From contig CAZFZQ010000001.1 of assembly GCA_964522845.1 (NCBI GenBank), positions 1 to 64,000 of the forward strand: a stretch of DNA of 64,000 nt, given 5' to 3'. Both the position numbers and the translations under genes were made by a program. Positions 51,792 to 58,934 of this stretch are shown here, in pieces. The stretch's first letter is position 1. Each line of letters opens with the position of its first letter. Source of the stretch: CAZFZQ01 sp964522845 (GTDB lineage Bacteria > Patescibacteriota > Patescibacteriia > GCA-002772895). Under the pieces are notes generated by a model that worked only from the letters and a program-made list of their open reading frames with translations, had not been told where the DNA came from and did no database searches.

Positions 51792-53405
51792 AATATGGAA
51801 AAATTACCTAAAAAAGAACAGCCCGAACAAACCGTTAATTATACTGTGGAAGGAATTTTTGAAACCGAAGACGGCGGAAAATTTGAACGGCGGAAGTATG
51901 AATATCGCGATGCCGCGGGCGAAGTTCAGGCCGAAGGCGTAGTGGAATTATTTGAAGGCGAGGCGGCGATAAGCGAGGAATTAGCGGATGAGAAAAAAAA
52001 CGGAATAGGCAGAGCGTTAAAGAGTTTTATTTTGAGAAGTAAGCAAGCGGAAGAGGGGAGCGAAGAATTTGATTTGATGAAAGTTGCCAATTCTCCGGGT
52101 GTTAATGTGATAGTTGCCGACCGGCCGCTGAAAAATTATCGTTATGGGGATACGAGCCGGTGCGTAACATCGCCTCCGCTTGATTCCCCGTTTAATATCG
52201 CCATATTGCTTCACGAGCTTGGACATGCCGGGCAATTCGAAGATGGGCGCGAGGCGAAAAAAACAGGCAGGGAAGAAAGCAAAGTGGAAAAATTTTTGCC
52301 TGCCGCTTCGTGGGCAAGGGATTTGAAAGCCGGAAAGCTAACGGCTGACGCAAAAACCGTTGCGGCAAATATTAAAAAAATTTTTGAAATAGATCCTGAC
52401 GCGCGGTTGCTCATTCCTCCGGAAACGTTCCAAGCCGCCATAAAAAAATTGCGCGACATAGAAGGAAAAATAATGAAAGTTGAAAATGATAAAGCGGGAA
52501 TAAAAAATGAGCAGGATGAAAAAAAAGAATATCAGAGCTATGCTTTGATTGATGTTATCGGCAAAGGAATGAAAGAAAGATTTTTTCCGCTGGATGAAAT
52601 GATAGAGCGGGTAAAGCGCGAACTTAACGAGGGAGGTTTTGATGATGAGACAGTTATGCAGGACTGGAAAGCAAGACTGGAAGCCGCAGGAATTTTTTTA
52701 AGCCATCAAAAAAAAGAAGCCAAAGAAGAAGAAAAAGAAAAGCATTGGCGTTTTGGAGAAGAAAGACCCGAGCCGCCGGAACTCGGCGCGGAAGATATAA
52801 AAAATTTGCACGACATAAAAACGGTTCTTAAGACAATAAGAAGTTTGCGCTACGATGAGTCAAAGATAAATTATGAAGGAGGAAAACGGCAAATGACGGT
52901 TCGGTTTCCATTGGGACTGGATATCGGCGATAAATTTTCCGCTAACCTGCTATTAGATGTTGAACCCGAGGATTTTGCGGATTTTGAAGTAAGAATCAGC
53001 GAATTAGAGCAGGAAACGGGTGAATTGGAAAGAAAAAAATCTCCCATTGATGAAAAAATAAAAAATTTGGAATCCGAATATCAAAAGGTTTTAGACGAGC
53101 TGGAAGGCGTTATCAAATTGCCCGTTAAAGTTGAGGAGCGCGACGCCACTTATCGCGCTATGCGGTGGCTCACGCAATTAAGAGATAAAAGCGGCATTGA
53201 CTTTTTGCATAAAGAATTTATTCCGCCAGTCGGAGGTACGCCGAAGAGCGATTGCGGCGACTCGGTCCGGGGCGGCGTCCACGAATTGTTGGAAAAAGAA
53301 AGACCGCATAAGCCGCGGGTGATATTGAAAAAAGCGCTCGGCACATACAAAGCCGAACACCCGCCGCATACGCAGAGTTTTTGGGGGAAGAAGGTAAAAA
53401 AATAA
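51789..53405 (+). CDS. Hypothetical protein with HExxH motif
   Basis: 538 residues, highly charged, no transmembrane segment. FNIAILLHELGHAGQFED is a HELGH zincin-type motif near residue 142. A long coiled-coil-like part runs at about 390-450 (ELEQETGELERKKSPIDEKI). Other parts are not recognised. Starts at ATG 51789 or 51795; both lie at the end of a hairpin repeat. It splits pheS from pheT and is followed by a second copy of the pheS 3' end, so it appears to be an insert. Possibly a metalloprotease; not certain. Confidence 0.7.
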   Translation: MNMEKLPKKEQPEQTVNYTVEGIFETEDGGKFERRKYEYRDAAGEVQAEGVVELFEGEAAISEELADEKKNGIGRALKSFILRSKQAEEGSEEFDLMKVANSPGVNVIVADRPLKNYRYGDTSRCVTSPPLDSPFNIAILLHELGHAGQFEDGREAKKTGREESKVEKFLPAASWARDLKAGKLTADAKTVAANIKKIFEIDPDARLLIPPETFQAAIKKLRDIEGKIMKVENDKAGIKNEQDEKKEYQSYALIDVIGKGMKERFFPLDEMIERVKRELNEGGFDDETVMQDWKARLEAAGIFLSHQKKEAKEEEKEKHWRFGEERPEPPELGAEDIKNLHDIKTVLKTIRSLRYDESKINYEGGKRQMTVRFPLGLDIGDKFSANLLLDVEPEDFADFEVRISELEQETGELERKKSPIDEKIKNLESEYQKVLDELEGVIKLPVKVEERDATYRAMRWLTQLRDKSGIDFLHKEFIPPVGGTPKSDCGDSVRGGVHELLEKERPHKPRVILKKALGTYKAEHPPHTQSFWGKKVKK

Positions 53406-53432
53406 TTTGAGGTTTATTAAACAATTTTAAAA
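53400..53432 (+). pseudogene. pheS: Decayed copy of the pheS 3' end
   Basis: The 33 bases match the last 33 of pheS (51710-51742) with six differences, all C or G changed to T or A. In frame it reads KNNLRFIKQF-stop against KNDLRFIRQF-stop in pheS. It starts within the last codons of the gene at 51789. It is too short to work and looks like a displaced or duplicated gene end. Confidence 0.7.
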
Positions 53433-53446
53433 TTAATTTTTTGAAT

Positions 53447-53926
53447 ATGTCCAAACAAGAACAAGTGCCAACAATGTCCGACGAAGAAATGGCGCAGAGA
53501 GAAAAAGAAGCTGCGCAATTATTATCGCCAGAGGATGAATTAGACCCTGAAAAACAAGAAATGCGCGGAAGATTCTTAGAATCTTTAAAGCGCGGCAGCA
53601 TTCAAGAGTTGAAAAAGTTTTTATATCATCGCGGAACAGACCGGTATGATTTTATAGATTTTGAAAATCCCGAAGTTATGGAGGCGGCACAGATCGGCCT
53701 TGAATACGTGAAAGAAAACGAACATAAATTGGGATTGAGCCGCACGCTTGATTTTATAAAAATGATGAAAGAAGAGGGGATTGAAGAAGAGAACGAAGAA
53801 GAAAAGACGGAAAGAATCGGCGATATAAGAGCGGAAATAAAAGGCAGTGGTGAAGAGAATAGTTTAGATTCTGAAAAAACTAAAAAAGCGGCTAGAAAAT
53901 GGAAAGCCAGAAGAGGATTGCGTTAA
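53447..53926 (+). CDS. Charged hypothetical protein
   Basis: 159 residues, rich in Glu and Lys (MAQREKEAAQLLSPEDELDP, EEGIEEENEEEKTE), ending in a basic tail KAARKWKARRGLR. ATG 53447 is preferred over TTG 53441. Mostly helical, no transmembrane segment, no recognised family. It lies between the pheS 3' remnant and the SMR-like gene, 17 bases before the latter. Function unknown. Confidence 0.6.
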   Translation: MSKQEQVPTMSDEEMAQREKEAAQLLSPEDELDPEKQEMRGRFLESLKRGSIQELKKFLYHRGTDRYDFIDFENPEVMEAAQIGLEYVKENEHKLGLSRTLDFIKMMKEEGIEEENEEEKTERIGDIRAEIKGSGEENSLDSEKTKKAARKWKARRGLR

Positions 53927-53943
53927 AAAAATTATAAATTTAT

Positions 53944-54264
53944 ATGCGCTGGATTTTACCTTTATCGCTTTTGATTGTTTTTGAAATTATTGCGGATATT
54001 TTCGCCAAAGAGTATTCAATCCACGGAACATGGTTGAGGTGGCTTGCGGCAATTAGCGCATATGTGATTGCCAATATTTTTTGGCTTATAGCCATTCGGC
54101 ATGGCTCCGGTTTAGCGCGAGGCGCGATAATTTTTTCTGTCTCGTCCGCAGTTATTGCCGTTGTCCTGGGGCTGCTTTTGTATAAAGAGCAAGTGGGCAA
54201 AGCACAAATTGCAGGCGCAGTTTTAGGTATTATTTCCTTAATTTTGATATTTTGGAACGATTAA
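53944..54264 (+). CDS. SMR/EamA-type small membrane transporter
   Basis: 106 residues with four hydrophobic segments (2-19, 33-50, 59-80, 87-104), as in small multidrug resistance proteins. The first segment contains the membrane-embedded acidic residue (LIVFEIIADIFAKEY), where SMR proteins have their essential Glu. Substrate not predictable (cations, lipids or polyprenyl-linked compounds). Four bases separate its stop from the copy of the pheT start, so it was probably once next to pheT. Confidence 0.75.
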   Translation: MRWILPLSLLIVFEIIADIFAKEYSIHGTWLRWLAAISAYVIANIFWLIAIRHGSGLARGAIIFSVSSAVIAVVLGLLLYKEQVGKAQIAGAVLGIISLILIFWND

Positions 54265-54268
54265 TTTT

Positions 54269-54309
54269 ATGAACATTCTTGTTTCCTACAATTGGCTGAA
54301 AATAAAATG
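54269..54309 (+). pseudogene. pheT: Copy of the pheT 5' end (remnant)
   Basis: 32 bases (54269-54300) match the first 32 of pheT (55918-55949) with one difference. Read in frame it gives MNILVSYNWLK followed by a few codons and TGA. The real pheT starts 1.65 kb downstream. The copy marks the left edge of an inserted three-gene segment (54315-55921). Confidence 0.85.
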
Positions 54310-54314
54310 ATATT

Positions 54315-54656
54315 ATGCCGATAAAAATTATAAAAGATAAAATTACTTTGGATGAGTTAAAAATTTTAGCCAAAGAACGCTACGGCGATATGGTTAAAGT
54401 GGTTTTAGATATTGAAAAAGAAATTATGGCCGCCGGTGCAGAAATGCATGTTGATGAAGAACAGCTTTTGCTGGAGAACGGATCAGAGCAGAAAAATTTA
54501 TGGGGTATAAATTTGTATCCGGATGGAAAAGAGTTTGTAGAGTTTGATTCAATGATAAACATCAGGCCTTGGCAGCATAATCGTTCGCGGGGAGTGGAAG
54601 ATAAAGATACGCAAAATAAAATCAAAAAAATTATTGATAAATTAGTTGATAAATAA
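54315..54656 (+). CDS. DUF5674 family protein
   Basis: 113 residues. Recognised from the blocks IIKDKITLDELKILAKERYG, DMVKVVLDIEKEIMAAGAEM, and LWGINLYPDGKEFVEFDSMI with INIRPWQHNRSRGV. Function unknown in this family. Its stop lies one base before the ATG of the next small gene, so the two are a unit. Together they sit within the segment inserted at the pheT start. The conserved charged tail NRSRGVEDKDTQNKI suggests nucleic acid or partner binding, which is a guess. Confidence 0.75.
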   Translation: MPIKIIKDKITLDELKILAKERYGDMVKVVLDIEKEIMAAGAEMHVDEEQLLLENGSEQKNLWGINLYPDGKEFVEFDSMINIRPWQHNRSRGVEDKDTQNKIKKIIDKLVDK

Positions 54657-54657
54657 C

Positions 54658-54987
54658 ATGGAATATAACTTTCAACATAAGGAGCTCGCCGCCGGCCGAT
54701 GGAAAAAATTTACTTTTGCTGAACAGATGGGGAATATCGGCAGTGAAGTAAGCCGAGCAATAAAGTGGCGCGGGCGAGAAGAAAAATATTTTAATAATGC
54801 AGTTGATCGCGCGCTGGAGTTGATTGATTTAACGATTGCCGACCGGCGCTGGAGAAGCCGACTAAAAGAAATTTTACTTTTGCGAGAGGTTTTGTGCGAC
54901 ATTGTCTTTGGCGAGAAACAATATAAAACCGATTTGGTGGATTTAGATAAATATTTATTTAATTTCGCGGTTCTGGCGCGCAGATAA
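54658..54987 (+). CDS. Small helical hypothetical protein, partner of DUF5674
   Basis: 109 residues from ATG 54658, one base after the preceding stop. Helical and basic: LAAGRWKKFTFAEQMGNIGS, EVSRAIKWRGREEKYFNNAV, LELIDLTIADRRWRSRLKEI. No family recognised with confidence; the shape is like HEPN-type or other four-helix proteins. I recall similar proteins next to DUF5674 in CPR genomes. A two-gene toxin-antitoxin-like module is possible but unproven; a typical HEPN RxxxxH motif is not seen. Confidence 0.65.
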   Translation: MEYNFQHKELAAGRWKKFTFAEQMGNIGSEVSRAIKWRGREEKYFNNAVDRALELIDLTIADRRWRSRLKEILLLREVLCDIVFGEKQYKTDLVDLDKYLFNFAVLARR

Positions 54988-54994
54988 GTTTAAT

Positions 54995-55921
54995 ATGTTG
55001 AAAAGTTTATTCAACAAATTGATAGAATCTTACATTTTCGTTTTGTTGACGGCTCTTTTGGTCGGCATAATTTTTTCAAAGTACGCGGTTAAGGTTGCGC
55101 CGTATAATACGATTTTTTTGGGAATAATTTTTTTCTTCAGCGCGCTCAAGATTGACTTGAAAGAGGTTGCGGGATATCTTAAGGATAAAAAGATGATTGT
55201 CGTAGTTAATTTGTTCATGTTGTTCTTTTTACCTATTATCGTTTATTATCTGACACTCGGGGTCTATCCGGATTTGGCAATTGCATTTTTGATTTTAGCC
55301 GCCATGCCCTGCGGTATGACAACTCCGCTTTTATCGGAAATATGCGGAGGCCGGCAAGGTCTTGCCCTGGTCTTAGTTGTTACAACATCGCTTTTAGCTC
55401 CGTTTACCGCGCCTTTGGTAATTAAATTGGTTGCGGGAACGGCCGTTACGGTTAGTTTTTACACAATGTTCCTTTCTTTGGCAAAAGTTATTTTTATCCC
55501 TTTTGTTCTGGCCAACATCATAAAATTTTTCTGGCATCATAGGATAAAGGCGACTTATTTTACTTTTAAGCCGATTTCCATAATTTTTCTCGCGCTTTTG
55601 ATTATGGGCACGGTGGCGCAAAAAGCCGCCGTAATAATGAACGGATTGCAGGGAAAATTTTTGATTTATGTTGTTTTGCTTTTTGCGCTGTTTGTGGTTT
55701 TGCACTTTTTTGGATATTTCACCATTTTTTGGCGCGAGAAAAAAGACAGGGTGACGGTTACGATTTGTCTCACATATATGAATTTTACTCTGGCAATATA
55801 TCTTGCGGGTAATTTCTTTAATGAACCGAATGTTATCGTGCCGGTTGTACTTTCCATTTTACCCTGGTCGCTAATGATACTCCCGTTCAAATATTTAATG
55901 AAAAAATATAAATTTATATGA
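54995..55921 (+). CDS. SBF-like (bile acid:sodium symporter/ACR3 superfamily) transporter
   Basis: 308 residues with about nine or ten hydrophobic segments. ILAAMPCGMTTPLLSEICGG corresponds to the crossover helix region of BASS/ACR3 proteins, and FTLAIYLAGNFFNEPNVIVP to the second one. Substrate unknown: organic anion, arsenite-like or other. Its TGA overlaps pheT's ATG (ATGA), so it is translationally coupled to a housekeeping gene although it is probably a recent insert, bounded upstream by a copy of the pheT 5' end. Confidence 0.82.
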   Translation: MLKSLFNKLIESYIFVLLTALLVGIIFSKYAVKVAPYNTIFLGIIFFFSALKIDLKEVAGYLKDKKMIVVVNLFMLFFLPIIVYYLTLGVYPDLAIAFLILAAMPCGMTTPLLSEICGGRQGLALVLVVTTSLLAPFTAPLVIKLVAGTAVTVSFYTMFLSLAKVIFIPFVLANIIKFFWHHRIKATYFTFKPISIIFLALLIMGTVAQKAAVIMNGLQGKFLIYVVLLFALFVVLHFFGYFTIFWREKKDRVTVTICLTYMNFTLAIYLAGNFFNEPNVIVPVVLSILPWSLMILPFKYLMKKYKFI

Positions 55922-58485
55922 ACATTCTTGTTTCCTACAATTGGTTGAAGGAATATCTGAAAACCGACTTGCCGCCGGAAGAATTTGCGGCCAAAGTTTC
56001 GCTTTGCGGGCCGTCGGTGGAGCGTATCCATCATCAGGGAACTGATTTGGATAAAATTGTTGTGGGAAAAATTTTGGGAGTGGAAAAACATCCTAATGCT
56101 GATAAATTGCGTTTGGTAGAAGTTGATATCGGCCCCACTTCGCCAAGGCTTCGCGGGACAAGCCATAAACTCAAAGTGGTTTGTGGCGGGTCAAATTTGC
56201 AGGGCGGGATGAAAGTGGCGGTGGCGCTTTCCGGCGCAAAAATAAAATGGCACGGAGAAGGGGAGCTTGTGGAATTGAAACCAACAGAAATCCGCGGCGT
56301 GAAAAGCGAGGGAATGATCTGCGCGGCCGAAGAAATCGGGCTTGGCGCCGAGTTTCCAAAAAAAGATGAAAAAGAAATTTTAGATTTGTCGGATTTGTAC
56401 GCGAAGCCGGGCACGCCCGGTAGTGAAACTTTGGTTCGCCGCTCTGGCGGCGCAAGATTGGAATCTACCAAAGTTCTACTACCGGGCACGCCGCTTGCGG
56501 AAGCATTAAATTTGAAAGATGTTGTTTTTGATATTGAAGTGACAACCAACCGGCCGGACATGATGTCAATTTTGGGAATTGCGCGCGAGGCGGGAACGAT
56601 TTTGAAATCGCCGTTTACGATGCCGAAAATTGCGTCGCTAAAAGGTAGGGATGGCGGCGTTTCTTTGAAGGTAAAAAATGAAGAGCCGGAATTGTGCTAT
56701 CGCTATCAGGCAATTGTGATAGAAGGCGTAAAAATAAAAAATTCTCCATGGTGGCTGAAACAAAAATTGGCCGCCGCGGGTACGCGCTCAATAAATAATG
56801 TCGTGGATATTACTAATTTTGTTTTGTGGGAAATGGGTCAGCCGCTGCACGCTTTTGATTATGAAAAATTGGAAGGGAAAAATATTATTATCCGCAAGGC
56901 AAAAAAGGGCGAAAAAATAAAAGCGCTGGATGGATTGGATTATAAATTAAAAGAAGAAATGCTCGTGATTGCCGACGGCAAAAAACCCGTGGCCATTGCC
57001 GGTGTTATGGGCGGAGAGGCGACGGGCGTGACGGATGGCACGCACACGATTGTGCTGGAAGCCGCGACTTTTGACCCCGTGTCCGTTCGCAGGACTTCGC
57101 GAGCTCTAAATTTGCGTAGCGATTCATCTAATCTATTTGAAAAAGGATTATCCACCGAGGCAACTAGCGTTGCTTTGGCGCGGGCGGCGGAACTGGTGAT
57201 TCAACTTGCTGGCGGAGGAATTGCGAGCAAAGTTTTTGATTTGCGTGAAAAAGATTTTAAACCAAATGCCGTGGTCATGTCCGTGGAAAAAGCCAATAAA
57301 ATAATGGGCATAGAGTTGGAGGCCGAGGCAATGGCGGATATTTTGAAACGGCTGGGATTTGCCGTGAGCGTTAAAGGTAATGAGATAAAAGCCAAAGCGC
57401 CCTATTGGCGCGAAAATGATATGGAGATAGAAGAGGACTTGATTGAAGAAATAGCGCGGGTTTACGGCTACCATCGGTTGCCGTCCGTGCTTCCGGCCGG
57501 ATCTCCTCCTTTTGGAAAAGGGAGGGACGGAGGGATGTTCCAATGGGAAAAAACCGCCAAACAGCTCGCTGCATCCGCGGGCTATGACGAAATTATTTCT
57601 TATGGAATGATTAGCAAAGGCATGATGGACGCGGCGGGCGAAAAAGACGCCATAAAGATCGCCAATCCATTATCGGTGGATTTGGAATATATGCGCACCT
57701 GTCTTATGCCCGGACTTTTGCAAGCTGTGGCGCAAAATGAAAATAATTTTCCATCTGCAAAAATTTTTGAACTTTCCCGCGTTTACACGCCCGCCAAAAA
57801 AGGCGTCCGCCAGCTGGCGGATTTGCCGAAAGAAGAATTGCATTTTGCGGGGATAAATTATGGCAAGTCGTCCAAGGGTGAATTATTTTATGAAGCCAAG
57901 GGTTTTGCGGAAATGATTTTGGAAAAATTTGGCATTTTTTCGTCTGTCATTCCCGCGGAGGCGGGAATCCAGTTCCATGAATCCGACGATAAAAATTTTC
58001 ATCCCGCGCGCTCCGTTGATATATATTTCAAAAAAGATTGGATTGGCGCTTATGGCGAAGTGCACCCCATAACGGCTAAAAATTTTGGCCTATCCTGCGA
58101 AGCCGGACTTTTCTATTTTGATTTTGACGCCCTGCTCGCTCATGCCAAATCGCACAAAGCATACGCGCCCATTCCGGAATTTCCGGGCGTGAAGCGCGAC
58201 ATTTCTTTTATTGTTGATAAAAAAATGGAATACGAAAAAATAAAACAAACCGTGGCGTCGGCCCACGCGCTCGTCGCCGAAGTGGAGCCGTTTGATGTGT
58301 ATGAACCATCCTTCGCTAAAGCTTCGGATGGCAGGGGGCAAATTCCTATGGGTAAGAAAAGTATTGCGCTTCATATTCTTTTCCAATCTGCCAATCGCAC
58401 ATTGGAAGCCAAAGAAGCGGACGAGGCATTTGAAAAAATAGTTTCCGCATTGAAAAAGGATTTTGGCGCGGAAATCAGAATGTGA
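55918..58485 (+). CDS. pheT: Phenylalanyl-tRNA synthetase beta subunit
   Basis: 855 residues against about 800 in most bacteria. N-terminal tRNA-binding OB domain (residues 40-200, KHPNADKLRLVEVDIG), B3/B4 editing domain with TNRPDMMSILGIARE and INNVVDITNFVLWEMGQPLH, B5 (NKIMGIELEAEAMADILKRL), catalytic-like core, and C-terminal FDX-ACB domain (YAPIPEFPGVKRDISFIVD). The extra length comes from at least five repeat-encoded loops: about 72-84, 166-190, 528-540, 676-686, 796-808. The second is a TIR element adding exactly 25 codons. All keep the frame, so the protein is presumably functional. Confidence 0.96.
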   Translation: MNILVSYNWLKEYLKTDLPPEEFAAKVSLCGPSVERIHHQGTDLDKIVVGKILGVEKHPNADKLRLVEVDIGPTSPRLRGTSHKLKVVCGGSNLQGGMKVAVALSGAKIKWHGEGELVELKPTEIRGVKSEGMICAAEEIGLGAEFPKKDEKEILDLSDLYAKPGTPGSETLVRRSGGARLESTKVLLPGTPLAEALNLKDVVFDIEVTTNRPDMMSILGIAREAGTILKSPFTMPKIASLKGRDGGVSLKVKNEEPELCYRYQAIVIEGVKIKNSPWWLKQKLAAAGTRSINNVVDITNFVLWEMGQPLHAFDYEKLEGKNIIIRKAKKGEKIKALDGLDYKLKEEMLVIADGKKPVAIAGVMGGEATGVTDGTHTIVLEAATFDPVSVRRTSRALNLRSDSSNLFEKGLSTEATSVALARAAELVIQLAGGGIASKVFDLREKDFKPNAVVMSVEKANKIMGIELEAEAMADILKRLGFAVSVKGNEIKAKAPYWRENDMEIEEDLIEEIARVYGYHRLPSVLPAGSPPFGKGRDGGMFQWEKTAKQLAASAGYDEIISYGMISKGMMDAAGEKDAIKIANPLSVDLEYMRTCLMPGLLQAVAQNENNFPSAKIFELSRVYTPAKKGVRQLADLPKEELHFAGINYGKSSKGELFYEAKGFAEMILEKFGIFSSVIPAEAGIQFHESDDKNFHPARSVDIYFKKDWIGAYGEVHPITAKNFGLSCEAGLFYFDFDALLAHAKSHKAYAPIPEFPGVKRDISFIVDKKMEYEKIKQTVASAHALVAEVEPFDVYEPSFAKASDGRGQIPMGKKSIALHILFQSANRTLEAKEADEAFEKIVSALKKDFGAEIRM
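56133..56162 (+). repeat. In-frame palindromic coding repeat in pheT (first)
   Basis: Matches the reverse strand of 39372-39401 at 27 of 30 bases. Encodes PTSPRLRGTS between VEVDIG and HKLKVVCGG; PheT proteins normally pass directly from the strand EVDIG to a short turn and then the CG motif. Confidence 0.75.
56416..56486. mobile_element. 71-bp TIR element inserted in frame in pheT
   Basis: Ends CCCGGTAGTGAAACTTTGG (56416-56434) and CCAAAGTTCTACTACCGGG (56468-56486); 17 of 19 positions pair. CACG flanks both sides (56412-56415 and 56487-56490). Element plus one CACG is 75 bases, 25 codons. Removing it restores AKPGTPLAEALNLKDVVFDI, the normal PheT sequence. The ends share CCCGGTA and AACTTTG with the GIY-YIG element at 44266. 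Confidence 0.85.
57503..57537 (+). repeat. In-frame hairpin repeat in pheT (SPPFGKG type)
   Basis: CTCCTCCTTTTGGAAAAGGGAGG forms a stem around TTTTGGAAAA; tail GACGGAGGGATG. Encodes SPPFGKGRDGGM. Layout matches the intergenic units at 51754 and 48776 (hairpin then G-rich tail ending ATG). Confidence 0.65.
57945..57972 (+). repeat. In-frame REP-like repeat in pheT (VIPAEAGIQ type)
   Basis: TGTCATTCCCGC-GGAG-GCGGGAATCCAG: a 7-8 bp stem with a 4-base loop. Encodes SVIPAEAGIQ. Such repeats are widespread in bacterial intergenic regions; here it is read through in frame. A relative lies at 58791. Confidence 0.75.
58306..58335 (+). repeat. In-frame palindromic coding repeat in pheT (PSFAKASDG type)
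   Basis: CCATCC ... TTCGCTAAAGCTTCG ... GGATGG palindrome followed by CAGG. Encodes PSFAKASDGR within the FDX-ACB domain between FDVYE and the KKSIALHILFQS strand. Same type as the pheS repeat at 51158. Confidence 0.7.
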
Positions 58486-58497
58486 TATAATTAATTT

Positions 58498-58782
58498 ATG
58501 TATCCGGAGGACATACTAAATTACATATTAGCCGGTTCCATCGCCATACTGACGATAATGTTGGCGGTTTTATTGTTTTATCTTATTTCCATCGCCCGCA
58601 ATGTCCGCTGGTTTGTAAAAGGCGCCAAAGACAAAGTGGAAAAAATTACTGACGGCATTGATTTTATTAAAGATAAGATAGGGCACAGCGCCTCTCAGCT
58701 TGGTTTTATCGCCCAAGCCGTGGAACGCCTGATTGGCTCTTTTGTCACTTCCAGCCCGGGAAAGAAGAAAAAAAAGAAATGA
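58498..58782 (+). CDS. Small single-pass membrane protein
   Basis: 94 residues. One hydrophobic segment (AGSIAILTIMLAVLLFYLIS, about 12-32), a short basic linker, a helical part with KVEKITDGIDFIKDKIGHSA and a lysine-rich tail (GKKKKKK). It begins 13 bases after pheT and is probably cotranscribed, ending at the terminator 58824. Function unknown; the shape is like small membrane adaptors of the DUF948 type, which is a weak comparison. Confidence 0.7.
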   Translation: MYPEDILNYILAGSIAILTIMLAVLLFYLISIARNVRWFVKGAKDKVEKITDGIDFIKDKIGHSASQLGFIAQAVERLIGSFVTSSPGKKKKKK

Positions 58783-58790
58783 CATTTCTG

Positions 58791-58820
58791 TGTCATCCCG
58801 GACTACGATCCGGGATCCAG
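58791..58820. repeat. REP-like intergenic hairpin
   Basis: TGTCATCCCGGACTACGATCCGGGATCCAG: stem ATCCCGGA/TCCGGGAT with a short loop. It has the same TGTCAT...ATCCAG frame as the repeat inside pheT at 57945. Confidence 0.8.
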
Positions 58821-58823
58821 TTT

Positions 58824-58842
58824 CCGCCATGGGCGGTTTTTT
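58824..58842 (+). terminator. Rho-independent terminator of the pheT operon
   Basis: CCGCC (58824-58828), loop ATG, GGCGG (58832-58836) followed by six T. Confidence 0.65.
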
Positions 58843-58844
58843 GA

Positions 58845-58876
58845 TGCAAAAAAAATCAGCGGGGCGGCGCTGATTT
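58845..58876 (-). terminator. Terminator for the minus-strand gene at 58935
   Basis: Perfect 9-bp stem AAATCAGCG/CGCTGATTT (58853-58861, 58868-58876) with a 6-base loop. Read on the minus strand it ends in a run of eight T. Confidence 0.8.
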
Positions 58877-58934
58877 GAATTAGTATTTGTGGTGATCCTA
58901 AGAAAGAAAATTTTCCATGTTATCGGCTATTGGG

